Counted from the stretch's first letter, positions 1 to 6,928 are shown. The stretch is DNA of 9,236 nucleotides from Sediminibacterium sp. (GCA_028288645.1 JAQBNJ010000375.1:1-9236); one strand, 5' to 3'. The notes: generated by a model from the letters alone, not told the origin. Numbers and translations: made by a program.

Positions 1-213
1 GCCGCGGTTCTCAATGTTGCGCTCATATTTTATCAATGAAGAACGAATTGCCTGCACGATCCCTGCAGTATCATCAGTGCTTGCATCATCGATAACAATG
101 ATCTCATTGGGTAATACCGTTTGCTGCAAACAACTTTTTATCGCTTTTGAAATATAAGCTGCTCCGTTATATACTGGTATGACTATCGTAAATCCAGGTT
201 CAGATGCCGGCAT
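1..213 (-). CDS. GT2 family glycosyltransferase, N-terminal part (runs off left edge)
   Basis: Translating the minus strand from the ATG at 211-213 gives 71 residues open to the window edge; the frame continues outside. The start reads MPASEPGFTIVIPVYNGAAY, followed by a helix and then EIIVIDDASTDDT (about residues 43-55). This is the nucleotide-binding first half of a GT-A fold family 2 glycosyltransferase: the IPVYNG strand-turn and the IDDAS/TDDT segment that contacts the nucleotide-sugar. The DxD metal motif and acceptor region lie outside, so donor and acceptor cannot be inferred. The start sits 9 nt after the stop of the formyltransferase, on the same strand, so it is the next gene of the operon. 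No clear Shine-Dalgarno is seen. Family assignment is secure; specificity is unknown. Confidence 0.9.
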   Translation of the reverse strand, partial: MPASEPGFTIVIPVYNGAAYISKAIKSCLQQTVLPNEIIVIDDASTDDTAGIVQAIRSSLIKYERNIENRG

Positions 214-222
214 AATAGATGG

Positions 223-1029
223 TTACCATTTAATAATCGGCAATGCCGCCACCGATGGTTGTTTCAGCAAAGCATCGATCGATACGGGGTTTTCCAAGGC
301 AGCTACCTGCTGTTGCTGTTTTGGGGTCCAGTGTTTTACCAGGTAAAGATTACCCTTGCTGTTGTCTTGTTCTTTAAATTCCGGAGGCTCATTATTTTTG
401 AGCCTGTTGATCACATTGATCATTTCCTGTGTGCCCTGTTTTGTAAGGCGCATATTGATGCGGTTCACTGTATCAGCAGGTTCTACTTCAATTCTTCCCT
501 GTGTAAGAATATCTCCAGCGTCGATCTTTGAAGAAATCCGGTGGATGGTGTAGCCGATATTATAAGGATCGTGATTGATCAACGCCCATTGCGTACAATA
601 GGAACCTTTATAATAAGGCGACAATCCCCAATGAAGATTTAATACCATAGGAATGCCCGCCAGTGTTTTATTTTTGATCAATGAAGTGCCGTGCACCAAC
701 ACAAGATCAGGATTTATCTCCCGTAACTTTTGTATCACTTCCTGGCTATTGATGTCTGATGTATTGAACACCGGAAACTTATCAGATAGTTCCTGGTATC
801 CGGTGCCAAGAATAGTATCATAATCAGCTCTGAATTTTTTCTGATTTAAAAACCTGTGCGCGATGATGCCTATGGATTTGGCAATTCCTTTTTCTTTGAT
901 CTTTTTAAACAGGTTGGTATTGACATGTGTATCCTCCCTTATTACCAATGCAATATCATGATGCCTGGCTATTTGATTTACGAAATAGTGAAGATAAACA
1001 GGCGTGCCGATCATACACACGATCTTCAT
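223..1029 (-). CDS. Formyltransferase (sugar N-formyltransferase-like, Fmt/ArnA-N fold)
   Basis: A 268-residue protein of the formyltransferase fold, which uses N10-formyltetrahydrofolate to formylate an amine. Numbered from the preferred ATG, the N-terminus MKIVCMIGTP begins the Rossmann-like strand. The catalytic set is visible: N131 and H133 in LNLHWGLSPYYKGS, and D170 in KIDAGDIL, matching the Asn-His-Asp triad of Fmt and ArnA. The C-terminal oligonucleotide-binding domain of methionyl-tRNA formyltransferase is absent, as in sugar N-formyltransferases. I chose the ATG at 1027-1029, which forms an ATGA overlap with the deacetylase stop; an ATG three codons upstream (1036-1038) is also possible. 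In a glycan operon the likely substrate is an amino sugar, probably nucleotide-linked, but the sugar cannot be read from the sequence. Phosphoribosylglycinamide formyltransferase shares the fold but would be out of context here. Confidence 0.85.
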   Translation of the reverse strand: MKIVCMIGTPVYLHYFVNQIARHHDIALVIREDTHVNTNLFKKIKEKGIAKSIGIIAHRFLNQKKFRADYDTILGTGYQELSDKFPVFNTSDINSQEVIQKLREINPDLVLVHGTSLIKNKTLAGIPMVLNLHWGLSPYYKGSYCTQWALINHDPYNIGYTIHRISSKIDAGDILTQGRIEVEPADTVNRINMRLTKQGTQEMINVINRLKNNEPPEFKEQDNSKGNLYLVKHWTPKQQQQVAALENPVSIDALLKQPSVAALPIIKW

Positions 1030-2015
1030 TGAAGCCATTTTTTAAATTGCGTTTTCAACTGGAAAGAAGATTGTAGTCTATGATAATTGATCGTGTCCCC
1101 ATTTACTGCTACGGGGTTTAATCGGTCTAATAATACCTGCCCGTGCTTACCTGTTTTTAAAGGGAGACTGTTTTTTTGCTGAATCGTGGTGATCCCCATT
1201 GTAAGCCCGTTTTGCATGGCTATCTCTACAACCATTTCTGAAAAACTTCCATTTGGGTAAGAAACAAACCACGGTGTTTTATTGATTAACTGCGTTAATA
1301 TTTCCTGGGATGTTATAAATTCCTGTCCCACTTCCTGCGCGGATAAATTAGTTAATATTTCGTGTTGGTGCGTATGATTTCCGATATGCACAAATGGTTG
1401 TTTGGCAAAAGAAGACAACTCAGCGGCTGTCATTGGCCTGTCTATATCGCTGAGCGGTTTCATGCAACCTTCCCCGAATTCTTTTACCAAGTATTTTTCT
1501 ACCTGGGTCGTTTTTAAACTTTTTAGTCCAATGATCTCTTTTAGTATAGTGCTATCATCTAAGTGATTTTTTTTTCGCTCATAGTATATCACATCCGACC
1601 AGAACTTTTTGCCTTCGGTTATATATGCTGTTGAGATAAAAAAAATTGCGGGCACTTTATATTCTGCAAGTATAGCGGGTATTAAAGTATTATTGAAATA
1701 GCCATCATCAAATGTGATCAGCCCGTACTTTGCTTTATCATCCGGCAATCCCTTCCTGATGTCTTCTGGTGTAACAAACTGGTAGTTATTCGATAAAAAA
1801 TAATCAAGAAACTGGCAGAAGACACCAACCGTCATACGCTCCTGCGGCAGTATCTGATTGCTGCTGATCTGCTGTTTATTTTCAAAAACAGAATGAAACA
1901 GGAATGTTGATAAGCCTGGCCGTTCACCAAAAAATTTGAGGTGGGTGCCAGAAGCTGCGTCATCAATTTTATTCAACAAATCTCTTTTATTCATTTTAGC
2001 AGGCAACCAATCCAT
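1026..2015 (-). CDS. Polysaccharide deacetylase family protein (CE4/NodB domain)
   Basis: A 329-residue carbohydrate esterase 4 protein that hydrolyses an N-acyl group from a sugar. Motif 1 is TFDDG at 101-105 (general base and metal-binding aspartates). Motif 2 is NHTHQH at 213-218, with H214 and H218 in the H-x3-H metal-binding spacing. Motif 3 is SYPNG at 252-256. The span between motifs 1 and 2 is about 110 residues, longer than in a minimal NodB domain, so an insertion lies near 133-205. No signal peptide or membrane helix is seen, which argues for a cytoplasmic site and a lipid- or nucleotide-linked substrate rather than exported polymer. The start ATG is 6 nt after the upstream GT2 stop; an internal ATG at residue 8 is an alternative. 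The end overlaps the formyltransferase start by 4 nt. The pairing suggests de-acylation plus formylation of one amino sugar, or an ArnD-like deformylase. Confidence 0.88.
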   Translation of the reverse strand: MDWLPAKMNKRDLLNKIDDAASGTHLKFFGERPGLSTFLFHSVFENKQQISSNQILPQERMTVGVFCQFLDYFLSNNYQFVTPEDIRKGLPDDKAKYGLITFDDGYFNNTLIPAILAEYKVPAIFFISTAYITEGKKFWSDVIYYERKKNHLDDSTILKEIIGLKSLKTTQVEKYLVKEFGEGCMKPLSDIDRPMTAAELSSFAKQPFVHIGNHTHQHEILTNLSAQEVGQEFITSQEILTQLINKTPWFVSYPNGSFSEMVVEIAMQNGLTMGITTIQQKNSLPLKTGKHGQVLLDRLNPVAVNGDTINYHRLQSSFQLKTQFKKWLQ

Positions 2016-2021
2016 TGATTG

Positions 2022-2888
2022 CTATGATGGTTTTTTTGTTAAGGAATAAAAAAAACTTCTTGCCCTGCAAAACACTTCATAGATAAATAATCTCCATCGT
2101 GGACCATTTACCAGTTTAACGTAATATCTTCTTATCTCAATTTCTTTATTCACGATCTCTTTATCCAATCTTGAAACAGGTTCATCAGTGTATACACGTG
2201 TATTGGTAACTATCCATGATCTTATCCCTTTTATTCTTCTATAGTAAGAATGAAACAGATCTTCGCAATACGCTTTCCCGGTGAAAGGGAAATAGTCATC
2301 TGTTATCAGCTCATCCCTGAATGATAATGCGCAGGCGCCAGGTAACCAACTTACCTCCAGAAGATCTGTTGTACAATAGCTGTCATCCACTCCATAATTT
2401 AAACCGATCGAGGTAACTACACCCATTTTTTTTCTTCCCCAGGGCGCGGCGCAAACGATACAGTCGAAGATATTTTTCACAAATCCATTTTCAAGTTCAT
2501 GGTTACAACGCCTGGTATTGGGGCCATAATAAATGGGGCCAACTGCATTACCCGGTCCGAGGGCCGTAAGATGTTTAACCATATCACGCAACGAATCTTT
2601 TTCAAGAGGTGTATCATCATCTAACTGAAGTACCATATTACATTTTGCCTGTGTAAACCCGAAAGCCCGTTGTTTTACCTGTCCTTTTACTTCGGTTGGA
2701 ACAATTCTTACAATCGAAGAAGCCAGGGCAGCTACTTTGTGCGCATGGTCAACCGGGATGCAGATCAATATTTCGCTGGGCGTTTTTGATCCACCTGTAA
2801 GCGAATCGATCGTGTTTTGTAACCATGGTCCTCCCAGGGTAGCGATCACAACAGACACTTCTTCTTTTTTTTGCAACACTTCTTCCAT
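2022..2888 (-). CDS. GT2 family glycosyltransferase
   Basis: A 288-residue GT-A fold glycosyltransferase, predicted to be cytoplasmic. The first strand is VSVVIATLGG (11-20). KGQVKQRAFGF (68-78) is the helix before the metal site, and LQLDDDTPL (88-96) is the DxD motif that binds the divalent cation and nucleotide-sugar. WLPGACALSFR (181-191) resembles the acceptor-side loop. CED at 208-210 is in the position of the ED catalytic-base motif. The C-terminus (about 250-288) is basic and aromatic and could touch the membrane, but no helix is clearly transmembrane. The ATG lies 2 nt after the stop of the fusion gene (TAACAATG), so translation is probably coupled. The middle region (about 125-175) is Cys-rich with a low-similarity insert that I do not recognise. 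Donor and acceptor are unknown. Confidence 0.87.
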   Translation of the reverse strand: MEEVLQKKEEVSVVIATLGGPWLQNTIDSLTGGSKTPSEILICIPVDHAHKVAALASSIVRIVPTEVKGQVKQRAFGFTQAKCNMVLQLDDDTPLEKDSLRDMVKHLTALGPGNAVGPIYYGPNTRRCNHELENGFVKNIFDCIVCAAPWGRKKMGVVTSIGLNYGVDDSYCTTDLLEVSWLPGACALSFRDELITDDYFPFTGKAYCEDLFHSYYRRIKGIRSWIVTNTRVYTDEPVSRLDKEIVNKEIEIRRYYVKLVNGPRWRLFIYEVFCRARSFFYSLTKKPS

Positions 2889-2890
2889 TG

Positions 2891-4381
2891 TTATAACAGC
2901 GTGGTACTATTCGGGTTTGTACAATAAGATAAACTCTGGTAAGCAAATAATCCTTTGAACAGCCTTGTTATGCCGTAAAATAATTGCAAGATCCACCTGA
3001 ACGCCTTCATGCGTAAAAACGGAAATACGATTGCCAGGGGAATAGCCGTTACGTTTTTATCCGTGATCTTCCAGCCGGTTTTAGCCAACATGGACGAAGC
3101 CGTGCTGATGGTATAAAAATGCAAATGCGTTTTGTCAAGCAATCCTTTGGAATGATAATTGAATCTTCCGAACAACAAACTCATCCGTACATATATATTC
3201 GCCACATTGGGAAGTGATACGACAAGCAATCCATCTTTTTTTAAATTCGTCTTCAGCTTGGATAGTACATATTCAGGATCGACCAAATGTTCCAATATAT
3301 CTGCAGCAACTATAATATCATAATCAGTATCCAGGTTTAGTGTTTCTATTTTATTCAGGTCGCCGCTGAAAATATTTTTGCAATAAGGCTGGGCAAGTTC
3401 AATATATACGCGGTCAGACTCCACTCCATCTACCAAAGCGCCATTGGCTTTTAGTCTGCGTGTAAGAGACGCATCACCCACTCCTAATTCCAATACTTTT
3501 TTTCCCTCCACCCCATGAGAAAGCAGGTATTTATAGATAAGTGAATGACTTGAATAAGGATCATCAAACTTATCAAAGTACCGTTGTCCCTTCAGGTTTA
3601 CATCATATTTGCGGCTGTAATAAATACCGCGCCTGTATAATAAAAAGCCAAAAGAGGTAATGACACAATTAAATGCATAACTCATTCCGTTGACCCTGCA
3701 TATCTCATCACCATAATAAGTAGGTATTGGCAATTCCCTGATACGCGCTTTGTTCTGGTAGTTTTGTACTAATATTTGTGTATCAAAATGCCATTCATTG
3801 GAATTTTCCCAGAAAGGAATACTCTTGAGAAATTTTACACTGTATGCGCGGTATCCCGAATGATACTCCGACAAACGTAAGCCCGTTAACGCGATCTGCA
3901 TTTTGGTAAGGATGATATTCCCGTAGTACTTATACTTTGGCATGCCGCCAAGCAAGGCTGTTTTAGCGGTCATCATTCTTGAACCGATCACCACATCCGC
4001 TTCATTCTTCATGATAGGTGTGTACATCTGCTCAAGGAACTCGGGAGCGTATTGACCATCTGCATGCAGCATCACCACGATATCCAACTGCTGATCAATT
4101 GCCCATTGGTATCCTAACTTTTGATTTCCTCCATAGCGGAGGTTTACACGATTCCTGATCACAACAATTTTTCCTGAATATTCATTATTAAAGCCAAGGG
4201 CTTTAAGCGTGGTTTCATCGGAGCTGCAGTCGTCAATGATATAGACCACCGTTAACATTTTCCATACAGATTCAGGGATCCGGCTAAGTGTTTTTTCAAT
4301 ATGACTCTCCGCATTATAGGCGATCACAAAGATGCCGATACGGCAATCAGGGTTGTTGGGATTAGAAGGTATAATATTCAT
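2891..4381 (-). CDS. Bifunctional protein: DPM1-like GT2 glycosyltransferase fused to SAM-dependent methyltransferase
   Basis: One 496-residue chain with two enzyme domains. Residues about 14-235 are a GT2 domain of the dolichyl-phosphate mannose synthase type: IGIFVIAYNAE, IIDDCSSD (D50, D51), MLHADGQY at 104-111, GSR at 133-135, SGYRAYS at 175-181 and WHFDTQI at 197-203. In the DxD position the first acid is His (HAD). Residues about 275-440 are a class I methyltransferase: glycine-rich SAM loop VLELGVGDAS at 296-305, E321 ending strand 2, and IIVAADILEHL at 356-366 typical of the Methyltransf_11/23 group. The C-terminal 60 residues are hydrophobic and basic. It would transfer a sugar, perhaps to polyprenyl phosphate, and methylate a sugar or end group. 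The ATG is 41 nt after the GT-C stop, without visible Shine-Dalgarno. Reading is continuous across the junction, so the fusion is not an annotation artefact. Confidence 0.88.
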   Translation of the reverse strand: MNIIPSNPNNPDCRIGIFVIAYNAESHIEKTLSRIPESVWKMLTVVYIIDDCSSDETTLKALGFNNEYSGKIVVIRNRVNLRYGGNQKLGYQWAIDQQLDIVVMLHADGQYAPEFLEQMYTPIMKNEADVVIGSRMMTAKTALLGGMPKYKYYGNIILTKMQIALTGLRLSEYHSGYRAYSVKFLKSIPFWENSNEWHFDTQILVQNYQNKARIRELPIPTYYGDEICRVNGMSYAFNCVITSFGFLLYRRGIYYSRKYDVNLKGQRYFDKFDDPYSSHSLIYKYLLSHGVEGKKVLELGVGDASLTRRLKANGALVDGVESDRVYIELAQPYCKNIFSGDLNKIETLNLDTDYDIIVAADILEHLVDPEYVLSKLKTNLKKDGLLVVSLPNVANIYVRMSLLFGRFNYHSKGLLDKTHLHFYTISTASSMLAKTGWKITDKNVTAIPLAIVFPFLRMKAFRWILQLFYGITRLFKGLFAYQSLSYCTNPNSTTLL

Positions 4382-4422
4382 CTAAAAGTGAAGGTGGTGT
4401 TACTGAAAATAATAACGAGGTT

Positions 4423-6036
4423 CTATTTTATTTCTCTATTCCATACCGGCAGGCAAGCTGCCAGTATGATTATATAAGGTGTTAACTGTATAAAATACCT
4501 GTCGTTTTCGCCGCCTACCAGGCATGAAAACACAAGCGCCAATAATATTACCGGTACAGAAAGCAACAGGAATACATTATTATAAACACTTACTGTTCTT
4601 CTTTTGTTCACAAAGAATTGCCATAAGAATACAGGTAAATTGAGTAAGGCTGTTGCATAAGTTGTCCATGCTACCAAAGCAAACAATAATACCAATATCA
4701 CAAACATAGGATCAAGTGGTATTTTGTCAGGGAAAGTACGCAACCCACTCCGGGCAAGTAATGACTGCCGGGACCGCAAAGTATTGTACGGGAACAAAGG
4801 GCCGTATATTGAAAAAATACCTTGCTGTATGGCAAATGCACGAACCATTCCCAAAGGATTTTTTTTGAGCGAGCTGAAAAATATTTTTTTTGATACCGAT
4901 CCATATACGCCGATCCATCTCGGTGCCAGTTCAGGTGAATAGCCGGCAAAGCGGTAAGGTTTTGCTATTGCATCCGCCGAATCCAATGCCACAAGATCCG
5001 CCAATGAATGAAGGTTATTTTTACGCAGGTAATTCAAAAGAGGGGTAAAATTATAGTACCATGGCCCTTTGGCTTTTGTACTGTCTTCTGCAAAAAAACA
5101 GATACCGAATGCCTGTGCCAGGTAGATCCATCCTTTTGATTTTTGTAATGTTACGGGATCTACCTGATCAGTCGCATGGCCGTAAGTCCATACATACCAA
5201 TCAGGTGCGCCGCTTTCAATAACCAGTGAGCGGACCGCGTTTGAATCATAGTGATATGCCCGTTGCACGACCATCATCATAGCCGGACCGGCTTTATTGC
5301 TGGTGAGTGATTCCTGTCCAACGGATTGATTTTTCCTGCTGATCAGTAACAATAAAGTTACAGGCAACAAAAGAGTTATTAGCAGCGACTGTACTAAACG
5401 GCTATACTGTTTTTGGGGAATGAATATACAAAATGAAATAATAAGTATCGAAAAGGGTACAACTGCGGAATTAACGGCAGATTGTGAAACCAGCAAGGCG
5501 CCAGCAACAGAAACGAAAAACATTGCCGGGATTTTATTTCGATTTTTGATAAGACAAACCAATGACCACGCAAACAATGCTGTAAAAAAAACGGTATGGT
5601 GGTCATAATGCCTGCCTTCCCGCCATAATTCTATTGGGATCAGTATCGTGGAAAAAAGCAGTAAAAGGAAAAATGAGATCCCCTGAACTGCGCCCGCTTT
5701 CTTACAGGCTTTGTATAAAAAGATCACCGCCGCAATATCCATCAATGAAACAAAAATGAGAAAGGCCCGTATAGCCAATGCTGTTTTTATCCCCGTTACT
5801 GATAAAACAAAAGAATTGATCAGGTAGGTTGCCGGTGGCACCTGCGTGGTAAATGAAAAAAAATCAGCAAAATGATCGGTTAATGCAGAAAAGAAAAACC
5901 TGTCTGCTTCAGGATATTGCCCAAGCTCTTTGGCCGGCGGTAAAAGAAAATAAACAAGCATCCTGAGCAAAATGCTCCATAGTATTAAAATGGATAACCG
6001 TGATCTCAGTTTCTTTTTAATTCCGGTAAAACTCAT
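4423..6036 (-). CDS. Multipass membrane protein, probable GT-C fold glycosyltransferase
   Basis: A 537-residue integral membrane protein with about eight hydrophobic helices in the N-terminal 235 residues, a soluble stretch of about 210 residues (235-443), then three more helices. Near the N-terminus, in the first external loop, YPEADRF (41-47) offers the acidic pair expected of the GT-C catalytic loop. The C-terminal GGENDRYFIQLTPY (508-521) resembles the E-x-x-RY...P segment near the last helices of ArnT/PMT-type enzymes. Such enzymes transfer a sugar from a polyprenyl phosphate donor on the outer face of the inner membrane. I chose the ATG at 6034-6036; a TTG one codon upstream is less likely. 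It lies 27 nt after the SIS gene and 41 nt before the DPM1-like fusion, which could supply the polyprenyl-linked donor. A polymerase or other multipass transport protein is the alternative; the assignment is moderate. Confidence 0.7.
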   Translation of the reverse strand: MSFTGIKKKLRSRLSILILWSILLRMLVYFLLPPAKELGQYPEADRFFFSALTDHFADFFSFTTQVPPATYLINSFVLSVTGIKTALAIRAFLIFVSLMDIAAVIFLYKACKKAGAVQGISFFLLLLFSTILIPIELWREGRHYDHHTVFFTALFAWSLVCLIKNRNKIPAMFFVSVAGALLVSQSAVNSAVVPFSILIISFCIFIPQKQYSRLVQSLLITLLLPVTLLLLISRKNQSVGQESLTSNKAGPAMMMVVQRAYHYDSNAVRSLVIESGAPDWYVWTYGHATDQVDPVTLQKSKGWIYLAQAFGICFFAEDSTKAKGPWYYNFTPLLNYLRKNNLHSLADLVALDSADAIAKPYRFAGYSPELAPRWIGVYGSVSKKIFFSSLKKNPLGMVRAFAIQQGIFSIYGPLFPYNTLRSRQSLLARSGLRTFPDKIPLDPMFVILVLLFALVAWTTYATALLNLPVFLWQFFVNKRRTVSVYNNVFLLLSVPVILLALVFSCLVGGENDRYFIQLTPYIIILAACLPVWNREIK

Positions 6037-6063
6037 CAAAGATGTTTTCTAATAGCGTGAAAG

Positions 6064-6666
6064 TTATTTCTGTGATTCCCATTTATTAGACATTTGCTGC
6101 ATGCGCGGATCCGATACAATCAGGTGCCACACCAATGCCTGGAAAGATTCCGTATGGGGCGTTATATAATCTTTGTTAACAACAGGCACTATAACACAAG
6201 CATCGGCAACTTTTGCCGTATACCCACCATCGCGGCCCACCACACCAATGATCTTACAGCCTGTTTCTTTGCCGAGCTTTAAAGCGTTCACGATATTGGC
6301 GCTGATATTTCTTTCTGCATCGCCGCCGCCAACGGAGAAAATGAACAACATATCGTTTGAAGAGAGATTGCTTACTTTCAACCATGCTGAGTATGTGGTG
6401 TCCCATCCTTCATCATTGGTTCTTGCGGTTAATTCACTCACATTATCACTTGGCGAGTACGATTCAATACCGGCTATTTTTCGAAAATCATTTACCGCGT
6501 GGCCCGCATGGCCTGCACCGCCACCAACACCTATTAAAAACAGGCGGCCTTTCCTGGCGCGAAGATCAACCAATAAGGCTGTCATTTTTTCAATGGCGTT
6601 AACATCGATTTGTTCGATTACCTGTTGAGCCTCGTGTAAGTAACGGCTTGCAAAAAGATCTGTCAT
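6064..6666 (-). CDS. SIS-domain sugar isomerase, phosphoheptose isomerase (GmhA)-like
   Basis: A 200-residue SIS (sugar isomerase) domain protein, close in length to GmhA, which converts sedoheptulose 7-phosphate to D-glycero-D-manno-heptose 7-phosphate. Visible elements are LFLIGVGGGAGHAGHAVND (42-60), equivalent to the GNGGS...H...E region of GmhA; FIFSVGGGD (108-116) in place of the STSGNS phosphate loop; GRDGG (144-148); and TPHTESFQ...WH (169-181). By hand alignment H56 and H181 match the two GmhA histidines, D60 replaces the catalytic glutamate, and several phosphate-binding Ser/Thr are Gly, Val or Asp. It may act on a different phosphosugar or conformer. The ATG follows an A-rich leader with an A8 run. 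It is the first gene after the 286-nt repeat-bearing gap, so a promoter may lie in that gap. A heptose-pathway role is plausible, but no kinase or nucleotidyltransferase partner is in the window. Confidence 0.8.
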   Translation of the reverse strand: MTDLFASRYLHEAQQVIEQIDVNAIEKMTALLVDLRARKGRLFLIGVGGGAGHAGHAVNDFRKIAGIESYSPSDNVSELTARTNDEGWDTTYSAWLKVSNLSSNDMLFIFSVGGGDAERNISANIVNALKLGKETGCKIIGVVGRDGGYTAKVADACVIVPVVNKDYITPHTESFQALVWHLIVSDPRMQQMSNKWESQK

Positions 6667-6720
6667 ATTTTTTTTAGTTTGTCTATATGTTATAACCCAT
6701 CCATTTGGCGGGACAAGTTG

Positions 6721-6759
6721 TGACTATATTGTTCAAAATAATAATCCAATCTCAGTTGA
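6721..6759 (+). repeat. Direct repeat copy 1 (39 nt)
   Basis: This segment starts TGACTATATTGTTCAAAAT and ends CCAATCTCAGTTGA. It matches 6890-6928 in the same orientation at 35 of 39 positions by direct reading. The end of the copy runs into the left palindrome arm (TTGAACCACAT). It lies outside any gene. Confidence 0.85.
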
Positions 6760-6905
6760 ACCACATTAGGCACATAGAAACATAGGCTTTCACATAGTTT
6801 TTATTATTCCTGGGTAAAAGTGCAAGCAAATTATTAATGCTTTTTAGTAATTAGCATTTATCTATGTGTTATTACCTATGTGGCCTATGTGACTATGTTG
6901 TTCAA
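6756..6905. repeat. Imperfect long inverted repeat made of CACATAG / CTATGTG units
   Basis: The left arm (6756-6797) contains CCACATTAGG, CACATAG (6771-6777), ACATAGG (6780-6786) and CACATAG (6791-6797). The right arm (6862-6905) contains CTATGTG (6862-6868), CCTATGTGG (6875-6883), CCTATGTG (6884-6891) and ACTATGTTGTTCAA. The reverse complement of the left arm aligns along the whole right arm with a few mismatches and small gaps. The loop of about 64 nt holds a smaller stem. The unit resembles short palindromic repeats scattered between Bacteroidota genes, as far as I remember; no transposase is present. Confidence 0.8.
6833..6861. repeat. Small stem-loop inside the palindrome loop
   Basis: ATTAATGCT (6833-6841) pairs with AGCATTTAT (6853-6861) with one mismatch and an 11-nt loop. 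The six inner pairs (AATGCT/AGCATT) are perfect. It sits in the centre of the larger inverted repeat. It is AT-rich and weak on its own, so it may be chance or the apex of a cruciform. Confidence 0.4.
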
Positions 6906-6928
6906 AATCATATTCCAATCTCAGCTGA
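6890..6928 (+). repeat. Direct repeat copy 2 (39 nt)
   Basis: This segment starts TGACTATGTTGTTCAAAAT and ends CCAATCTCAGCTGA, and differs from 6721-6759 at four positions. Its first 16 nt are also the outer end of the right palindrome arm, so direct and inverted repeats overlap here. It ends 24 nt from the stop of the GT-B-like gene. Confidence 0.85.

Noticed and set aside
259..531. Plus-strand reading frame opposite the formyltransferase
   Set aside because: It is antisense to a gene with an intact catalytic triad and shows no domain features.
1030..1038. Upstream ATG for the formyltransferase
   Set aside because: The ATG at 1027-1029 gives the typical MKIV-type N-terminus and an ATGA overlap; the upstream start adds only Met-Ala-Ser. 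It cannot be fully excluded.
6037..6039. TTG start one codon before the GT-C gene ATG
   Set aside because: An ATG follows immediately and neither position has a distinguishing ribosome binding site, so the ATG is preferred.
6173..6628. Plus-strand reading frame of 151 codons opposite the SIS gene
   Set aside because: It lies fully antisense to a well-supported SIS-domain gene, its translation has no recognisable motif, and it breaks the single-strand operon layout.
6689..6716. Sigma70-like promoter (TTGTCC, 16 nt, TATAAC on the minus strand) before the SIS gene
   Set aside because: The match is imperfect, and the housekeeping sigma of Bacteroidota prefers TTTG and TAnnTTTG, which is not clearly found here. 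A promoter in this gap is likely, but I cannot place it.
6719..6928. Insertion sequence or CRISPR array
   Set aside because: There is no transposase frame and no target-site duplication that I can define, and only two direct copies with a palindrome between them rather than regular repeat-spacer units.
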